8,827 nucleotides of DNA, taken from contig CALHCA010000121.1 in the NCBI GenBank assembly GCA_937930585.1, positions 1 to 8,827 of the forward strand. The letters are read 5' to 3'. The number at the start of each line of letters is the position of its first letter. Position 1 is the first letter of the stretch. The notes below the pieces were generated by a model. It was given only the letters and a program-made list of their open reading frames with translations, ran no database searches and had not been told where the DNA came from. Positions 1-7,763 of the stretch are shown here, piece after piece. The stretch comes from an uncultured bacterium. Lineage in GTDB: Bacteria; Patescibacteriota; Saccharimonadia; Saccharimonadales; Saccharimonadaceae. Made by a program: the position numbers and the translations under genes.

Positions 1-491
1 GCTGAAGTATTTGCTTGATTCTGCATCTTTTTAGCTTTTTTCATTCTTTCGAGATTAATCATTGCTAAAATTGAACTAATAATCTCAACAATTAATAATA
101 CACTTGGAGCAACTATTTTAGTAATTTCAAAATCACCCTCAACGGCAGAGTTTGGATCTTTTTCATCATAAAAAACTTTTACTTTTTCGCCAATAACAGG
201 TTTTTCATTCTTTAGTTCTGAGTGAAATTCAATTGTTTCATTCTCTTTCACTGAAAAATCTACAACTGCAGTATATTTATATTCACCGGTTTTTTCATTT
301 ATAATCTTCTTTTCGAAACCATAAATTTGTCCTTCGGTTTGTTTCCAAGTTTGTCTTTTTAAAAAATCATTAAAAGGTTTTGCAATCCAAATTGATCCAG
401 CAATAATCAAAACTACCGCCAAAATCGCAAAAATAATCCCACGATTTCGAAAAGCTTTTACGCCAACTTTTTTATCTTCATTAGAACTCAT
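1..491 (-). CDS. DUF3592-type membrane protein, C-terminus cut by window edge
   Basis: Reading leftward from ATG at 491-489 the frame stays open to base 1, giving 163 residues without a stop, so the C-terminus is missing. The layout is a short charged cytoplasmic start, a membrane helix at about residues 18-37 (GIIFAILAVVLIIAGSIWIA), a presumably extracytoplasmic domain at about 45-123, and a second helix at about 126-145 followed by a Lys-rich tail. The soluble part contains TAVVDF (74-79) and GEKVKVFYDEKDPNSA (101-116). This glycine-lysine-valine-tyrosine-aspartate pattern is what I know from the DUF3592 family (a small beta domain between two helices). The family's function is not established. 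GGAGA (496-500) sits 4 nt before the start, and an own promoter lies at 519-547, so the gene is transcribed separately from rpoC although in the same direction. It contains no cysteine. Family assignment is from motif memory, not a search. Confidence 0.8.
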   Translation of the reverse strand, partial: MSSNEDKKVGVKAFRNRGIIFAILAVVLIIAGSIWIAKPFNDFLKRQTWKQTEGQIYGFEKKIINEKTGEYKYTAVVDFSVKENETIEFHSELKNEKPVIGEKVKVFYDEKDPNSAVEGDFEITKIVAPSVLLIVEIISSILAMINLERMKKAKKMQNQANTS

Positions 492-518
492 ATATTCTCC
501 TATTTCGTTTATGTTAAT

Positions 519-547
519 ATTATATCATTTTTTATTCTTTAAAGCAA
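519..547 (-). promoter_or_regulatory. Sigma70-type promoter of the DUF3592 gene
   Basis: Read on the minus strand: -35 TTGCTT (547-542), 17-bp spacer, -10 TATAAT (524-519), with TGA directly before the -10, i.e. an extended -10 element. The predicted start is near base 512, about 20 nt upstream of the ATG. The -35 starts 2 bp after the rpoC hairpin, so termination of the rpoBC transcript and initiation of the next gene are packed together. Confidence 0.7.
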
Positions 548-548
548 T

Positions 549-580
549 TTAAAACACTGACGATAAAGCCAGTGTTTTAA
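549..580 (-). terminator. Hairpin terminator after rpoC
   Basis: A perfect 11-bp inverted repeat (549-559 with 570-580) encloses a 10-nt loop and begins 5 bp after the rpoC stop codon. On the minus strand the 3' arm is CAGTGTTTTAA followed by ATTGCTTT. The U-rich part is mostly inside the stem and the trailing U-run is broken, so it may be a leaky terminator. A similar U-rich arm is present on the other strand, but no gene points this way from the left. Confidence 0.7.
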
Positions 581-585
581 GGTTT

Positions 586-3500
586 TTATTCTTCTACTAT
601 AGAATCGTTAGTTTCGTTTTCGAATTTTTCTTCGACTTCAGTAGATTCAGCTTTTGCATTAACCCGAGCGCCAGTTCCAACAGGAATTTTGCGTCCGATA
701 ATCACATTCTCTTTCAATCCACGAAGTTTATCAATTCGGCCAGAAGTTGCTGCGTTAATCAAAACACTTGTTGTATTTTGGAACGACGCAGCAGACAAGA
801 AACTGTCACTGAAAATTGAAACTTTTGTAATTCCAAGAAGTTGTTGTTTAAACTCAGCAGGTTTTCTGCCTTCAGCTTCAAGAAGTTTATTTTCTTCAAC
901 AACGGCAGCTTTCGAAACTACATCGCCAATGATAAACGATGAGTCTCCGGCATCTTCAATCTGAACTCGGCTGAACATTTGGCGAACAATGATTTCAAGG
1001 TGCTTCGAAGCAATATCTTGACCTTGAGCTGCATAAATTCGCAAGATTTCGTTCATAATATAGCGTTGAGTTTCTTCAACACCCTTAAATTCCATTAAAT
1101 CACGAAGATTGAGTGAACCAGCAGTTAAACGGTCACCAGCCCGTACGATATCGTTTTTCGAAACAGCTAGAGCCGCAACATTTGGGATTTCATATCGAAC
1201 TGGGTTTATATTTTCACCATCTTCAGTTTGTCGTGGTGTAATTTGAACAATATTCATATTGCCATCTTCCCAAATATCAACTACACCAGAAACTTCAGTC
1301 ATGTAAGCTTGTCCCTTTGGCGAACGAGCCTCAAGAAGCTCTTCAACGCGTGGCAAACCTTGTGAAATTGCACCAGAACCTGCAACACCCGAACTGTGGA
1401 ATGTATTCAAAGTTAGCTGGGTTCCAGGCTCACCAACAGATTGAGCAGCAATCACGCCAACCGGTTCGGCTGGATCAACAAGAAGCCCAGTCGCCATATC
1501 AATTCCGTAAGACTTTTGAGGAATTCCTGCAAGGTCTGGAGTTGAAAGAACGCTTTGAATTTTAACTTCTGTAATATTTTCGTCTTTCTCAATTGCATCA
1601 GCAATTTCCCGAGTAATTAGCTGATCAGCCTCAATGTATCCAGGGATAGCTTCAGCCGTAAATCGACCATAGAGTCTATCACTAAATGGAATCATTGTCT
1701 CTTCGCTTTCCGAACGATAAATCGCAAATCCTGGATCAATTTCATCAGCTCTATCTTTAACAGAAAATACATCTTGAGCTACATCCACGAGACGGCGAGT
1801 CAAATAACCAGAGTCGGCGGTTTTAAGTGCAGTCGAGATCAAACCTTGGCGCGCGCCACGAGTTGCCACGAAAGCTTCAAGTGAGCTCATTCCGTGAGTA
1901 TAGTTCGAGCGAATTGGAAGCTCAATTTCACGGTTAGTTGCATCTACCATAATTCCAGTCAAACCAGAAGCAAGGCGAATATTTGTCGCATTACCACGCG
2001 AACCAGAAACAGCCATCAATCCAACAGGTGAATCTGCACCTTCATGAGCTACGCGCTCAGAAATTTCATCAGAAACTTCATCAATAACCTTGTGCCAGTT
2101 ATCAATAATTAAGTTATAGCGCTCTTGATCAGTCAAAAGACCTTGGTCATATTGTTCCTGAATCAAAGTTGTTTTAGCGTCACCGCTAGCAATAATTTGA
2201 GGAATTTTTTCGCTTTCGTAAACTGTATAATCTTCTTTACCAATCGATAAACCAGATTTCGTCACAAATCGGAATGACAAACCTTTAATTTTGTCAGCAA
2301 TTTTCACAGTCATTTCAGCACCATAATGCGCAAACATATCGGCCAAAATTTTGTTAATTTGTTTCTTAGTCTGTGGGTTGTTGTCAAATGGATAATCTTC
2401 TGGTAATAGTTCATTAAATAACACACGGCCAAGAGTCGTATTTCGAATTTCACCTTTTACGAACACACGAATTGGTGTTTGGAGTGCAATCTCACCTTTA
2501 TCATAAGCCATTTCAGCTTCAAAAACATTAGCGAAAGGACGCGGTTTTTTGTTCATTTCAGAATGCTTGTCGTAAGTGATGTAGTAATTTCCATAAACAA
2601 CATCCTGATCAACAGAGAGCACAGGTTGACCATCTGCTGGTTTTAGCAAGTTGTGAGAAATACTCATTAAATCACGGGCTTCTGCCTGAGCAGCATCAGA
2701 AAGTGGTAGGTGAACCGCCATCTGGTCGCCGTCGTAGTCGGCGTTAAATCCGTTCGCTACAAGTGGGTGAAGCTGAATAGCTTTACCTTCAACAAGTTTT
2801 GGCTGAAAGGCCTGAATCGAAAGTCGGTGCAAAGATGGAGCACGGTTCAAAAGAATATATTTTCCTTCAACTACAGCATCCAAAGCATCCCACACTTCTG
2901 CTTCACGAGCATCAATCAAACGAGTTGCCGAACGAATATTATGCGCATATTCTTTTTCAATCAACCAAGAAATTACGAATGGTTTAAAGAGTTCAAGAGC
3001 CATTTGTGTTGGCAAACCACACTGGTGGGCTTTCAAAGTTGGACCAACCACAATCACTGAACGACCAGAGTAATCAACACGTTTTCCGAGCAAGTTTTGA
3101 CGGAATCGACCCTGCTTACCTTTTAACATATCGCTCAAAGATTTAAGCTTTCGGCGACCGCCGGCCGTATTAACTGAGCGACCGCTTCGTGATGCGTTAT
3201 TGTCAATTAGCGAATCAACCGCTTCTTGAAGCATTCGCATCTCATTACGCTTAATTACCATTGGAGCATTAAGTTCGATCAATTTCTTCAAACGATTGTT
3301 TCGGTTAATTACTCGACGATACAAATCATTTAGATCTGACGTTGCAAATCGACCACCAGTCAATTGTACCATAGGTCGCAAATCTGGAGGAATCACAGGA
3401 AGAGCTGTCAAGCATAAACTCCCCGGCTTAATTCCAGCAGCCTTCATACCTTCAATTGTTTTTAATCGTTTAAGAATTTTCTTCTCTCGCTGACCTCTTG

Positions 3501-4293
3501 CCTTTTCAGCTTCTTCTTTCAAGTTTTCGATAAGCTCATCAATATTGATTTCGTCGAGTAAAGCTTTAATTGCTTCACCACCCATTCCAACTTCAATGAT
3601 ATCTTCGTAATCTTCAGGAAGATTTCGAAAATCGGTTTCACTCATTAGTGAGCCTTTTACAAAACTGTCAAGTTGATTCTTTTTCGAAACATAATTTGCA
3701 TTAAGCTCTTCGATTTCTTTAGTTTGTGCTTCAGCTAATGCTTTAATGTCAGCGCCAGCTTCTTCTGCAGCCTTTTCATAACGAATTTTAATTGCCATTC
3801 GAGCAGCTTTATCTTCAGCTTCAAGATCGGCAATCATTTGGTCACGTTTTTCTTCGTCAACATTAAGAATTACATAGCTCGCAAAATATACAACACGTTC
3901 GATATTTTTAACCGTCATTCCAAGAAGAAGACTCATTGCACTTGGGGCTCCACGCATAAACCAAATATGCGCAATCGGAGCTGCTAAAGAAATATGACCC
4001 ATTCGTTCACGACGAACGATTGATTTTGTTACTAGCTCACCGTTTTTATCAACAGCAGCCTCGCGAGAACGAACACCCTTCAATTTATTATCATAAGGGT
4101 TGATATCTTTAGTTGGACCAAAGATTTTTTCACAAAACAAACCATCACGCTCAGGTTTTTGAGTTCGATAGTTGATAGTTTCTGGCTTAGTTACTTCGCC
4201 GTAAGACCAGCTCAAAATATCTTCTGGGCTAGCAACCGCGAGGCGAACTGCGTCGAAATCAGCAATCTGGTTTGAATTCACCACTTTCGCCAT
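586..4293 (-). CDS. rpoC: DNA-directed RNA polymerase subunit beta-prime
   Basis: Large catalytic subunit (1,235 aa) of RNA polymerase, forming the active site with beta. The catalytic Mg motif NADYDGDQ has its three aspartates at 519, 521 and 523. Other landmarks: GLFCEKIFGPTKD (51-63), RRERMGHISLAAPIAHIW (94-111), the LPVIPPDLRPMVQL region (298-311), lid/rudder region with GKQGRFRQNLLGKRVDYSGR (392-411), bridge-helix and F-loop region (about 757-830), trigger loop region (GEPGTQLTLNTFH, 954-966) and PRVEELLEAR (981-990). No large trigger-loop insertion of the E. coli kind is present. A charged helical insertion occupies about 146-225. Oddities: both zinc sites lack all their cysteines (P66, D68, V81, N84; A849, T918, P925, S928), and the whole protein has only three cysteines (54, 294, 425). 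The start follows AAGGAGGA at 7 nt and abuts the rpoB stop, implying translational coupling. The C-terminal end is acidic. Confidence 0.99.
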   Translation of the reverse strand: MAKVVNSNQIADFDAVRLAVASPEDILSWSYGEVTKPETINYRTQKPERDGLFCEKIFGPTKDINPYDNKLKGVRSREAAVDKNGELVTKSIVRRERMGHISLAAPIAHIWFMRGAPSAMSLLLGMTVKNIERVVYFASYVILNVDEEKRDQMIADLEAEDKAARMAIKIRYEKAAEEAGADIKALAEAQTKEIEELNANYVSKKNQLDSFVKGSLMSETDFRNLPEDYEDIIEVGMGGEAIKALLDEINIDELIENLKEEAEKARGQREKKILKRLKTIEGMKAAGIKPGSLCLTALPVIPPDLRPMVQLTGGRFATSDLNDLYRRVINRNNRLKKLIELNAPMVIKRNEMRMLQEAVDSLIDNNASRSGRSVNTAGGRRKLKSLSDMLKGKQGRFRQNLLGKRVDYSGRSVIVVGPTLKAHQCGLPTQMALELFKPFVISWLIEKEYAHNIRSATRLIDAREAEVWDALDAVVEGKYILLNRAPSLHRLSIQAFQPKLVEGKAIQLHPLVANGFNADYDGDQMAVHLPLSDAAQAEARDLMSISHNLLKPADGQPVLSVDQDVVYGNYYITYDKHSEMNKKPRPFANVFEAEMAYDKGEIALQTPIRVFVKGEIRNTTLGRVLFNELLPEDYPFDNNPQTKKQINKILADMFAHYGAEMTVKIADKIKGLSFRFVTKSGLSIGKEDYTVYESEKIPQIIASGDAKTTLIQEQYDQGLLTDQERYNLIIDNWHKVIDEVSDEISERVAHEGADSPVGLMAVSGSRGNATNIRLASGLTGIMVDATNREIELPIRSNYTHGMSSLEAFVATRGARQGLISTALKTADSGYLTRRLVDVAQDVFSVKDRADEIDPGFAIYRSESEETMIPFSDRLYGRFTAEAIPGYIEADQLITREIADAIEKDENITEVKIQSVLSTPDLAGIPQKSYGIDMATGLLVDPAEPVGVIAAQSVGEPGTQLTLNTFHSSGVAGSGAISQGLPRVEELLEARSPKGQAYMTEVSGVVDIWEDGNMNIVQITPRQTEDGENINPVRYEIPNVAALAVSKNDIVRAGDRLTAGSLNLRDLMEFKGVEETQRYIMNEILRIYAAQGQDIASKHLEIIVRQMFSRVQIEDAGDSSFIIGDVVSKAAVVEENKLLEAEGRKPAEFKQQLLGITKVSIFSDSFLSAASFQNTTSVLINAATSGRIDKLRGLKENVIIGRKIPVGTGARVNAKAESTEVEEKFENETNDSIVEE

Positions 4294-7200
4294 TTACGCT
4301 TCCTCCTTAATTTCTTCAATTTCATCAATATCTTGAATATTCATATTGTCTTCAAATTCACCGTCAGATTCATCTCGAACAGTTTCGAAATCTTCATCTT
4401 CTTCGATTATTGAACTCTCTGCATTTTTATTTCGTTCCGCGAGAAGCTCATCGGCATCAATACTTGAAGCATGTTGATCAAGCAAGTCAACACGCAAACC
4501 AAGACCTTGCAGTTCTTTAACGAGCACGTTGAATGATTCTGGTAGTTTTGGACCAACAATTTCACTATTTTTAATAATACTTTCGTAAGCTTTCGAACGT
4601 CCAACAACGTCGTCAGACTTAATTGTGAGCATTTCTTGAAGCATGTTAGCAGCACCGTAGGCTTCCAAAGCCCAAACTTCCATTTCTCCAAATCGCTGAC
4701 CACCATTTTGAGCTTTACCACCCAAAGGTTGTTGAGTAACCATTGTGTATGGGCCAGTTGAACGAGCGTGGATTTTATCAGCAACCAAGTGGTGAAGCTT
4801 AATCATATGCATGAATCCAACAGTTGTGCGCTGTTCAAACGGTTCACCAGTTTGGCCATCATATAATTGAACTTTTCCGTCGCGAGGAACACCTGCAGCT
4901 TCAAGTTCATCGCTCAAAGTTTTAGCATCAACACCATCATATGAAGGAGTTGCCACTTTATAACCTTGAGTTTTCGCAGCCATTCCAAGGTGAACTTCAA
5001 AAAGCTGACCAAGATTCATACGCGAAGGCACACCAAGTGGCGAAAGAATCACATCAATCGGAGTTCCATCTTCCATAAATGGCATATCGGCTTCTGGCAA
5101 AATTTTTGCAACAACACCTTTATTTCCGTGTCGTCCGGCCATTTTGTCGCCAACCATAATTTTGCGAGCTTCAGCCACAAAAATCTGAATTTGTTTAAGT
5201 ACGCCAGCACGCATTTCATGACCATTTTCTTTCGAAAAGATCTTTACGCCAATGACTTTTCCAGAACCAGTATTTTTCATTCTTTGAGAAGTGTCACGAA
5301 CATCTTTCGCTTTTTCACCGAAAATTGCACGCAAAAGTCGTTCTTCGCTTGAGAGCTCTTGTTCACCTTTTGGAGTAATTTTTCCAACAAGCACATCACC
5401 AGGCTTCACCTCTGAACCAATCTGCACGATTCCATCTTCGTCTAAATGTCGCAAACTATATTCGCTAGCGTTTGGAATATCGCGAGTAACAACTTCTGGC
5501 CCAAGCTTAGTTTCACGAACCTCAACCATATAATCTTTAATATTGATATTTGTTAGCATATCAGTTTTAACAAGACGGTCAGAAATAATCACAGCGTCAT
5601 CCATATTGAATCCGCCCCAAGACATAAATGCTACACGTAGGTCACGACCAAGAGCAATCTCCCCGTCTTTAATACTTGCACCTTCTGCCAAAATATCACC
5701 TTTTTTAACTTTTTGGCCACGAGAAACCACAACTTTTTGATTATAGCATCGGTCGTCGGCAGTTTTTTCGAAATGTTTTAGTTCGTATTTTACTGTTCCA
5801 GATGCGTATTTAACTTCAACAGCAACAGAATCAGCACGAACAACTTCACCATCATCTTCGGCAACAATAATTTGGCTTAGGTTTCGCGCAATATCAGCTT
5901 CAACCCCAGTTCCAACAGTAGGAGCCTCATTCCAAAGAAGTGGAACAGCCTGTTTCTGCATGGCTGAACCAGTCAAGGCACGGTCGATTCGGTCGCGTTC
6001 GGCAAAAGGAATAAGTGATGCCGCTGCACCAAGAACCTGTCTGTGAACAGCATCCATGAATGTTACTTCACTTGAACTCACCTGTGAAGGAATTAAATTC
6101 TTTCGAGCAGAAACCTGAGATTCAACAAAGCTTCCATCTTTGTTTAATTTCGAACCAGCATCAGCAATAATCTCACGCATCTCATGGTCGGCGTCAAGAT
6201 AGACAACTTCATCGGTAACTTTTCCATCAATAACTCGCAAATATGGAGCTTCAATAAAGCCATATTCATTTATTCGGGCGAAGGTTGCAAGGTTTGTCAC
6301 AAGTCCAACGTTTCCACCTTCTGGAGTTTCAACAAGACAAATTCGACCATAGTGAGTTGGGTGGCTGTCACGAACTTCGAGACCAGCACGATCACGAGTA
6401 ACACCACCAGGACCCATTGAACTCAAACGTCGCTTGTGAGAAAGTTCTGAAAGTGGATTAGTTTCATCCATAACCTGAGCAAGCTGCGATCCAGCAAAGA
6501 ACTCGCGAACAGCAGCAACAACCGGTCGGGCATTAACCAGTTGTCCAGGAGTTACAGTTTCAATATCAGTCATCGACATTCGGTCCATCGCATTTCGTTG
6601 CATCCGAAGCATGCCAACACGGAATTGTCGCGCAACAAGCTCACCAACCAATTTAACTCGTCGATTATCAAGACTATCGATATCATCAACTTCACCCTGC
6701 GAATTATTCAAGCGAATAACTTCTTTAATAATTTCGAAAAGATCTTCCATTTGGAAAGAACGATTTTCAGTTGTATTTGGTGTTTCAAGTTTCAAGCGTT
6801 TGTTAATTTTATATCGACCAACGCGACCATAATCAAACCTCTTAAAGTCGAAGAACATTCGTTCAATCATATTTCGGGCATTTTCAATAGTCGCCAAATC
6901 TCCTGGGCGAAGACGGCGGTAAACCTCAATCAAAGCTTCATTTGGGCCAGCTGATTGATCTTTTTCGAGAGTTGATTGAATAAACTTAACATCTCCGCTA
7001 TCAACATCAGCAAAAATCTCTCGCATTTCAGCATTAGTCATTCGACCAAGTGCACGCAAGAAAGTTGTTACTGGAAGTTTTCGGCGACGGTCAATTTTCA
7101 CATAGATTACACCAGTTTTATGATCGGTTTCAAACTCTAACCAAGCACCGCGAACTGGAATCAACTTTGCGCCATAATATTTTTTTCCATCACTTCCGGT

Positions 7201-7641
7201 TTCAGCGTTAAAATAAACACCTTCAGAACGAATCAATTGCGAAACAATAACACGTTCAGTTCCGTTAATAATGAAAGTTCCTTGGTTTGTCATCCAAGGG
7301 TAGTCACCAAGGTAAATTTCTTGTTCTTTAACTTCGCCAGTAACTTTATTTGTAAGCTCAACTTGAACATGTAGCGGAGCTTCAAAAGTTAAATTATTTT
7401 CTTTCGCAAAATCTTTTGTTGTTTTTGGAGCTTGAAATTCATAACTCTTAAATCGCAGAGCTAATTTTTGACCAGTATAGTCGTCAATTGGATTAATCTC
7501 TTCGAAAATTTCACTCAAACCATTGTCAATAAAATCTTTCCAAGATTCTTTTTGGTGAGCGATTAAATCTGGGGTTTTAAGAATAGCGTCTTCTTTCGAA
7601 AAGAACGCTCGTCCTGCAGCATTAAAGTGCTTTTTTGCCAT
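4294..7641 (-). CDS. rpoB: DNA-directed RNA polymerase subunit beta
   Basis: Second large subunit of RNA polymerase; 1,115 aa from the chosen start, close to compact Gram-positive beta subunits and much shorter than E. coli beta. Recognisable blocks (numbering from this start): INPIDDYTGQKL (49-60), GDYPWMTNQGTFIINGTERV (112-131), the rifampicin region (about 381-410; MDETNPLSELSHKRRLSSMG), HYGRICLVETPEGGNVGL (430-447), the active-site GDKMAGRHGNKG with lysines 833 and 841, and the C-terminal clamp-anchoring part GGKAQNGGQRFGEMEVWALE. The last 40 or so residues are strongly acidic. Start choice: AGGAGA lies 4 nt before ATG 7641-7639, and the distance to the first conserved block matches the family. 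The frame stays open upstream to a GTG at 7746, but that would place the start almost at the predicted transcription start without a good ribosome site. Only two cysteines. Transcribed from the promoter at 7764-7792 together with rpoC. Confidence 0.98.
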   Translation of the reverse strand: MAKKHFNAAGRAFFSKEDAILKTPDLIAHQKESWKDFIDNGLSEIFEEINPIDDYTGQKLALRFKSYEFQAPKTTKDFAKENNLTFEAPLHVQVELTNKVTGEVKEQEIYLGDYPWMTNQGTFIINGTERVIVSQLIRSEGVYFNAETGSDGKKYYGAKLIPVRGAWLEFETDHKTGVIYVKIDRRRKLPVTTFLRALGRMTNAEMREIFADVDSGDVKFIQSTLEKDQSAGPNEALIEVYRRLRPGDLATIENARNMIERMFFDFKRFDYGRVGRYKINKRLKLETPNTTENRSFQMEDLFEIIKEVIRLNNSQGEVDDIDSLDNRRVKLVGELVARQFRVGMLRMQRNAMDRMSMTDIETVTPGQLVNARPVVAAVREFFAGSQLAQVMDETNPLSELSHKRRLSSMGPGGVTRDRAGLEVRDSHPTHYGRICLVETPEGGNVGLVTNLATFARINEYGFIEAPYLRVIDGKVTDEVVYLDADHEMREIIADAGSKLNKDGSFVESQVSARKNLIPSQVSSSEVTFMDAVHRQVLGAAASLIPFAERDRIDRALTGSAMQKQAVPLLWNEAPTVGTGVEADIARNLSQIIVAEDDGEVVRADSVAVEVKYASGTVKYELKHFEKTADDRCYNQKVVVSRGQKVKKGDILAEGASIKDGEIALGRDLRVAFMSWGGFNMDDAVIISDRLVKTDMLTNINIKDYMVEVRETKLGPEVVTRDIPNASEYSLRHLDEDGIVQIGSEVKPGDVLVGKITPKGEQELSSEERLLRAIFGEKAKDVRDTSQRMKNTGSGKVIGVKIFSKENGHEMRAGVLKQIQIFVAEARKIMVGDKMAGRHGNKGVVAKILPEADMPFMEDGTPIDVILSPLGVPSRMNLGQLFEVHLGMAAKTQGYKVATPSYDGVDAKTLSDELEAAGVPRDGKVQLYDGQTGEPFEQRTTVGFMHMIKLHHLVADKIHARSTGPYTMVTQQPLGGKAQNGGQRFGEMEVWALEAYGAANMLQEMLTIKSDDVVGRSKAYESIIKNSEIVGPKLPESFNVLVKELQGLGLRVDLLDQHASSIDADELLAERNKNAESSIIEEDEDFETVRDESDGEFEDNMNIQDIDEIEEIKEEA
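4301..4308 (-). promoter_or_regulatory. Ribosome binding site of rpoC inside the rpoB 3' end
   Basis: The minus strand reads AAGGAGGA, then 7 nt that include the rpoB stop TAA, then the rpoC ATG. It is the strongest Shine-Dalgarno in the window. It is read through by ribosomes finishing rpoB, so rpoC translation is probably coupled to rpoB to keep beta and beta-prime equimolar (inference). Confidence 0.85.
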
Positions 7642-7758
7642 TTTTCTCCTCGCATTTAAAGTGTTATTAGAATCGGCCCGAAGATTCTCCGCCTGCGACT
7701 TTCGAAATTTTGCCATCAATTTCGAAGTAAAATTCTCCGCAAGCACACTACTTCTTAT
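7642..7758 (-). promoter_or_regulatory. Untranslated leader of rpoBC with hairpin and repeats
   Basis: The stretch between the predicted transcription start (about 7757) and the rpoB ATG is roughly 116 nt, long for a genome this compact. It holds an inverted repeat (7698-7709 with 7718-7728, 11 pairs with one bulged base, 8-nt loop) flanked by two copies of GCGGAGAAT (7740-7732 and 7692-7684, minus strand). The real ribosome site further down, GCGAGGAGAA, resembles these copies. The stem is rich in A-U pairs (ACTTCGAAATT against AATTTCGAAAGT). Its function is unknown. An autoregulatory leader is possible because rpoBC expression is often controlled at this step in other bacteria, but nothing here proves it. 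Confidence 0.45.
7645..7650 (-). promoter_or_regulatory. Ribosome binding site deciding the rpoB start
   Basis: AGGAGA on the minus strand, 3-4 nt before the ATG at 7641. Neither of the other in-frame candidates, ATG at 7716 or GTG at 7746, has a comparable site at a usual distance, so 7641 is favoured. Confidence 0.75.
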
Positions 7759-7763
7759 CGTTC

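Noticed and set aside
586..4293. Frameshift or decay of rpoC explaining the missing zinc ligands
   Set aside because: The frame is continuous, flanks and segment lengths are conserved, and the catalytic residues are intact.
4407..4784. Minus-strand open frame of 125 codons overlapping rpoB in another phase
   Set aside because: The rpoB frame here encodes its conserved C-terminal region; the second frame has no own ribosome site or recognisable domain.
6541..6954. Plus-strand open frame of 137 codons opposite rpoB, and similar ones at 4966-5352, 2710-3060 and 689-964
   Set aside because: They lie fully inside conserved rpoB/rpoC, lack ribosome sites, and read as antisense shadows with unnatural composition.
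7642..7746. rpoB starting at GTG 7746 or ATG 7716
   Set aside because: No ribosome site at normal distance; 7746 lies only about 11 nt after the predicted transcription start; 7641 has AGGAGA and fits the family length.
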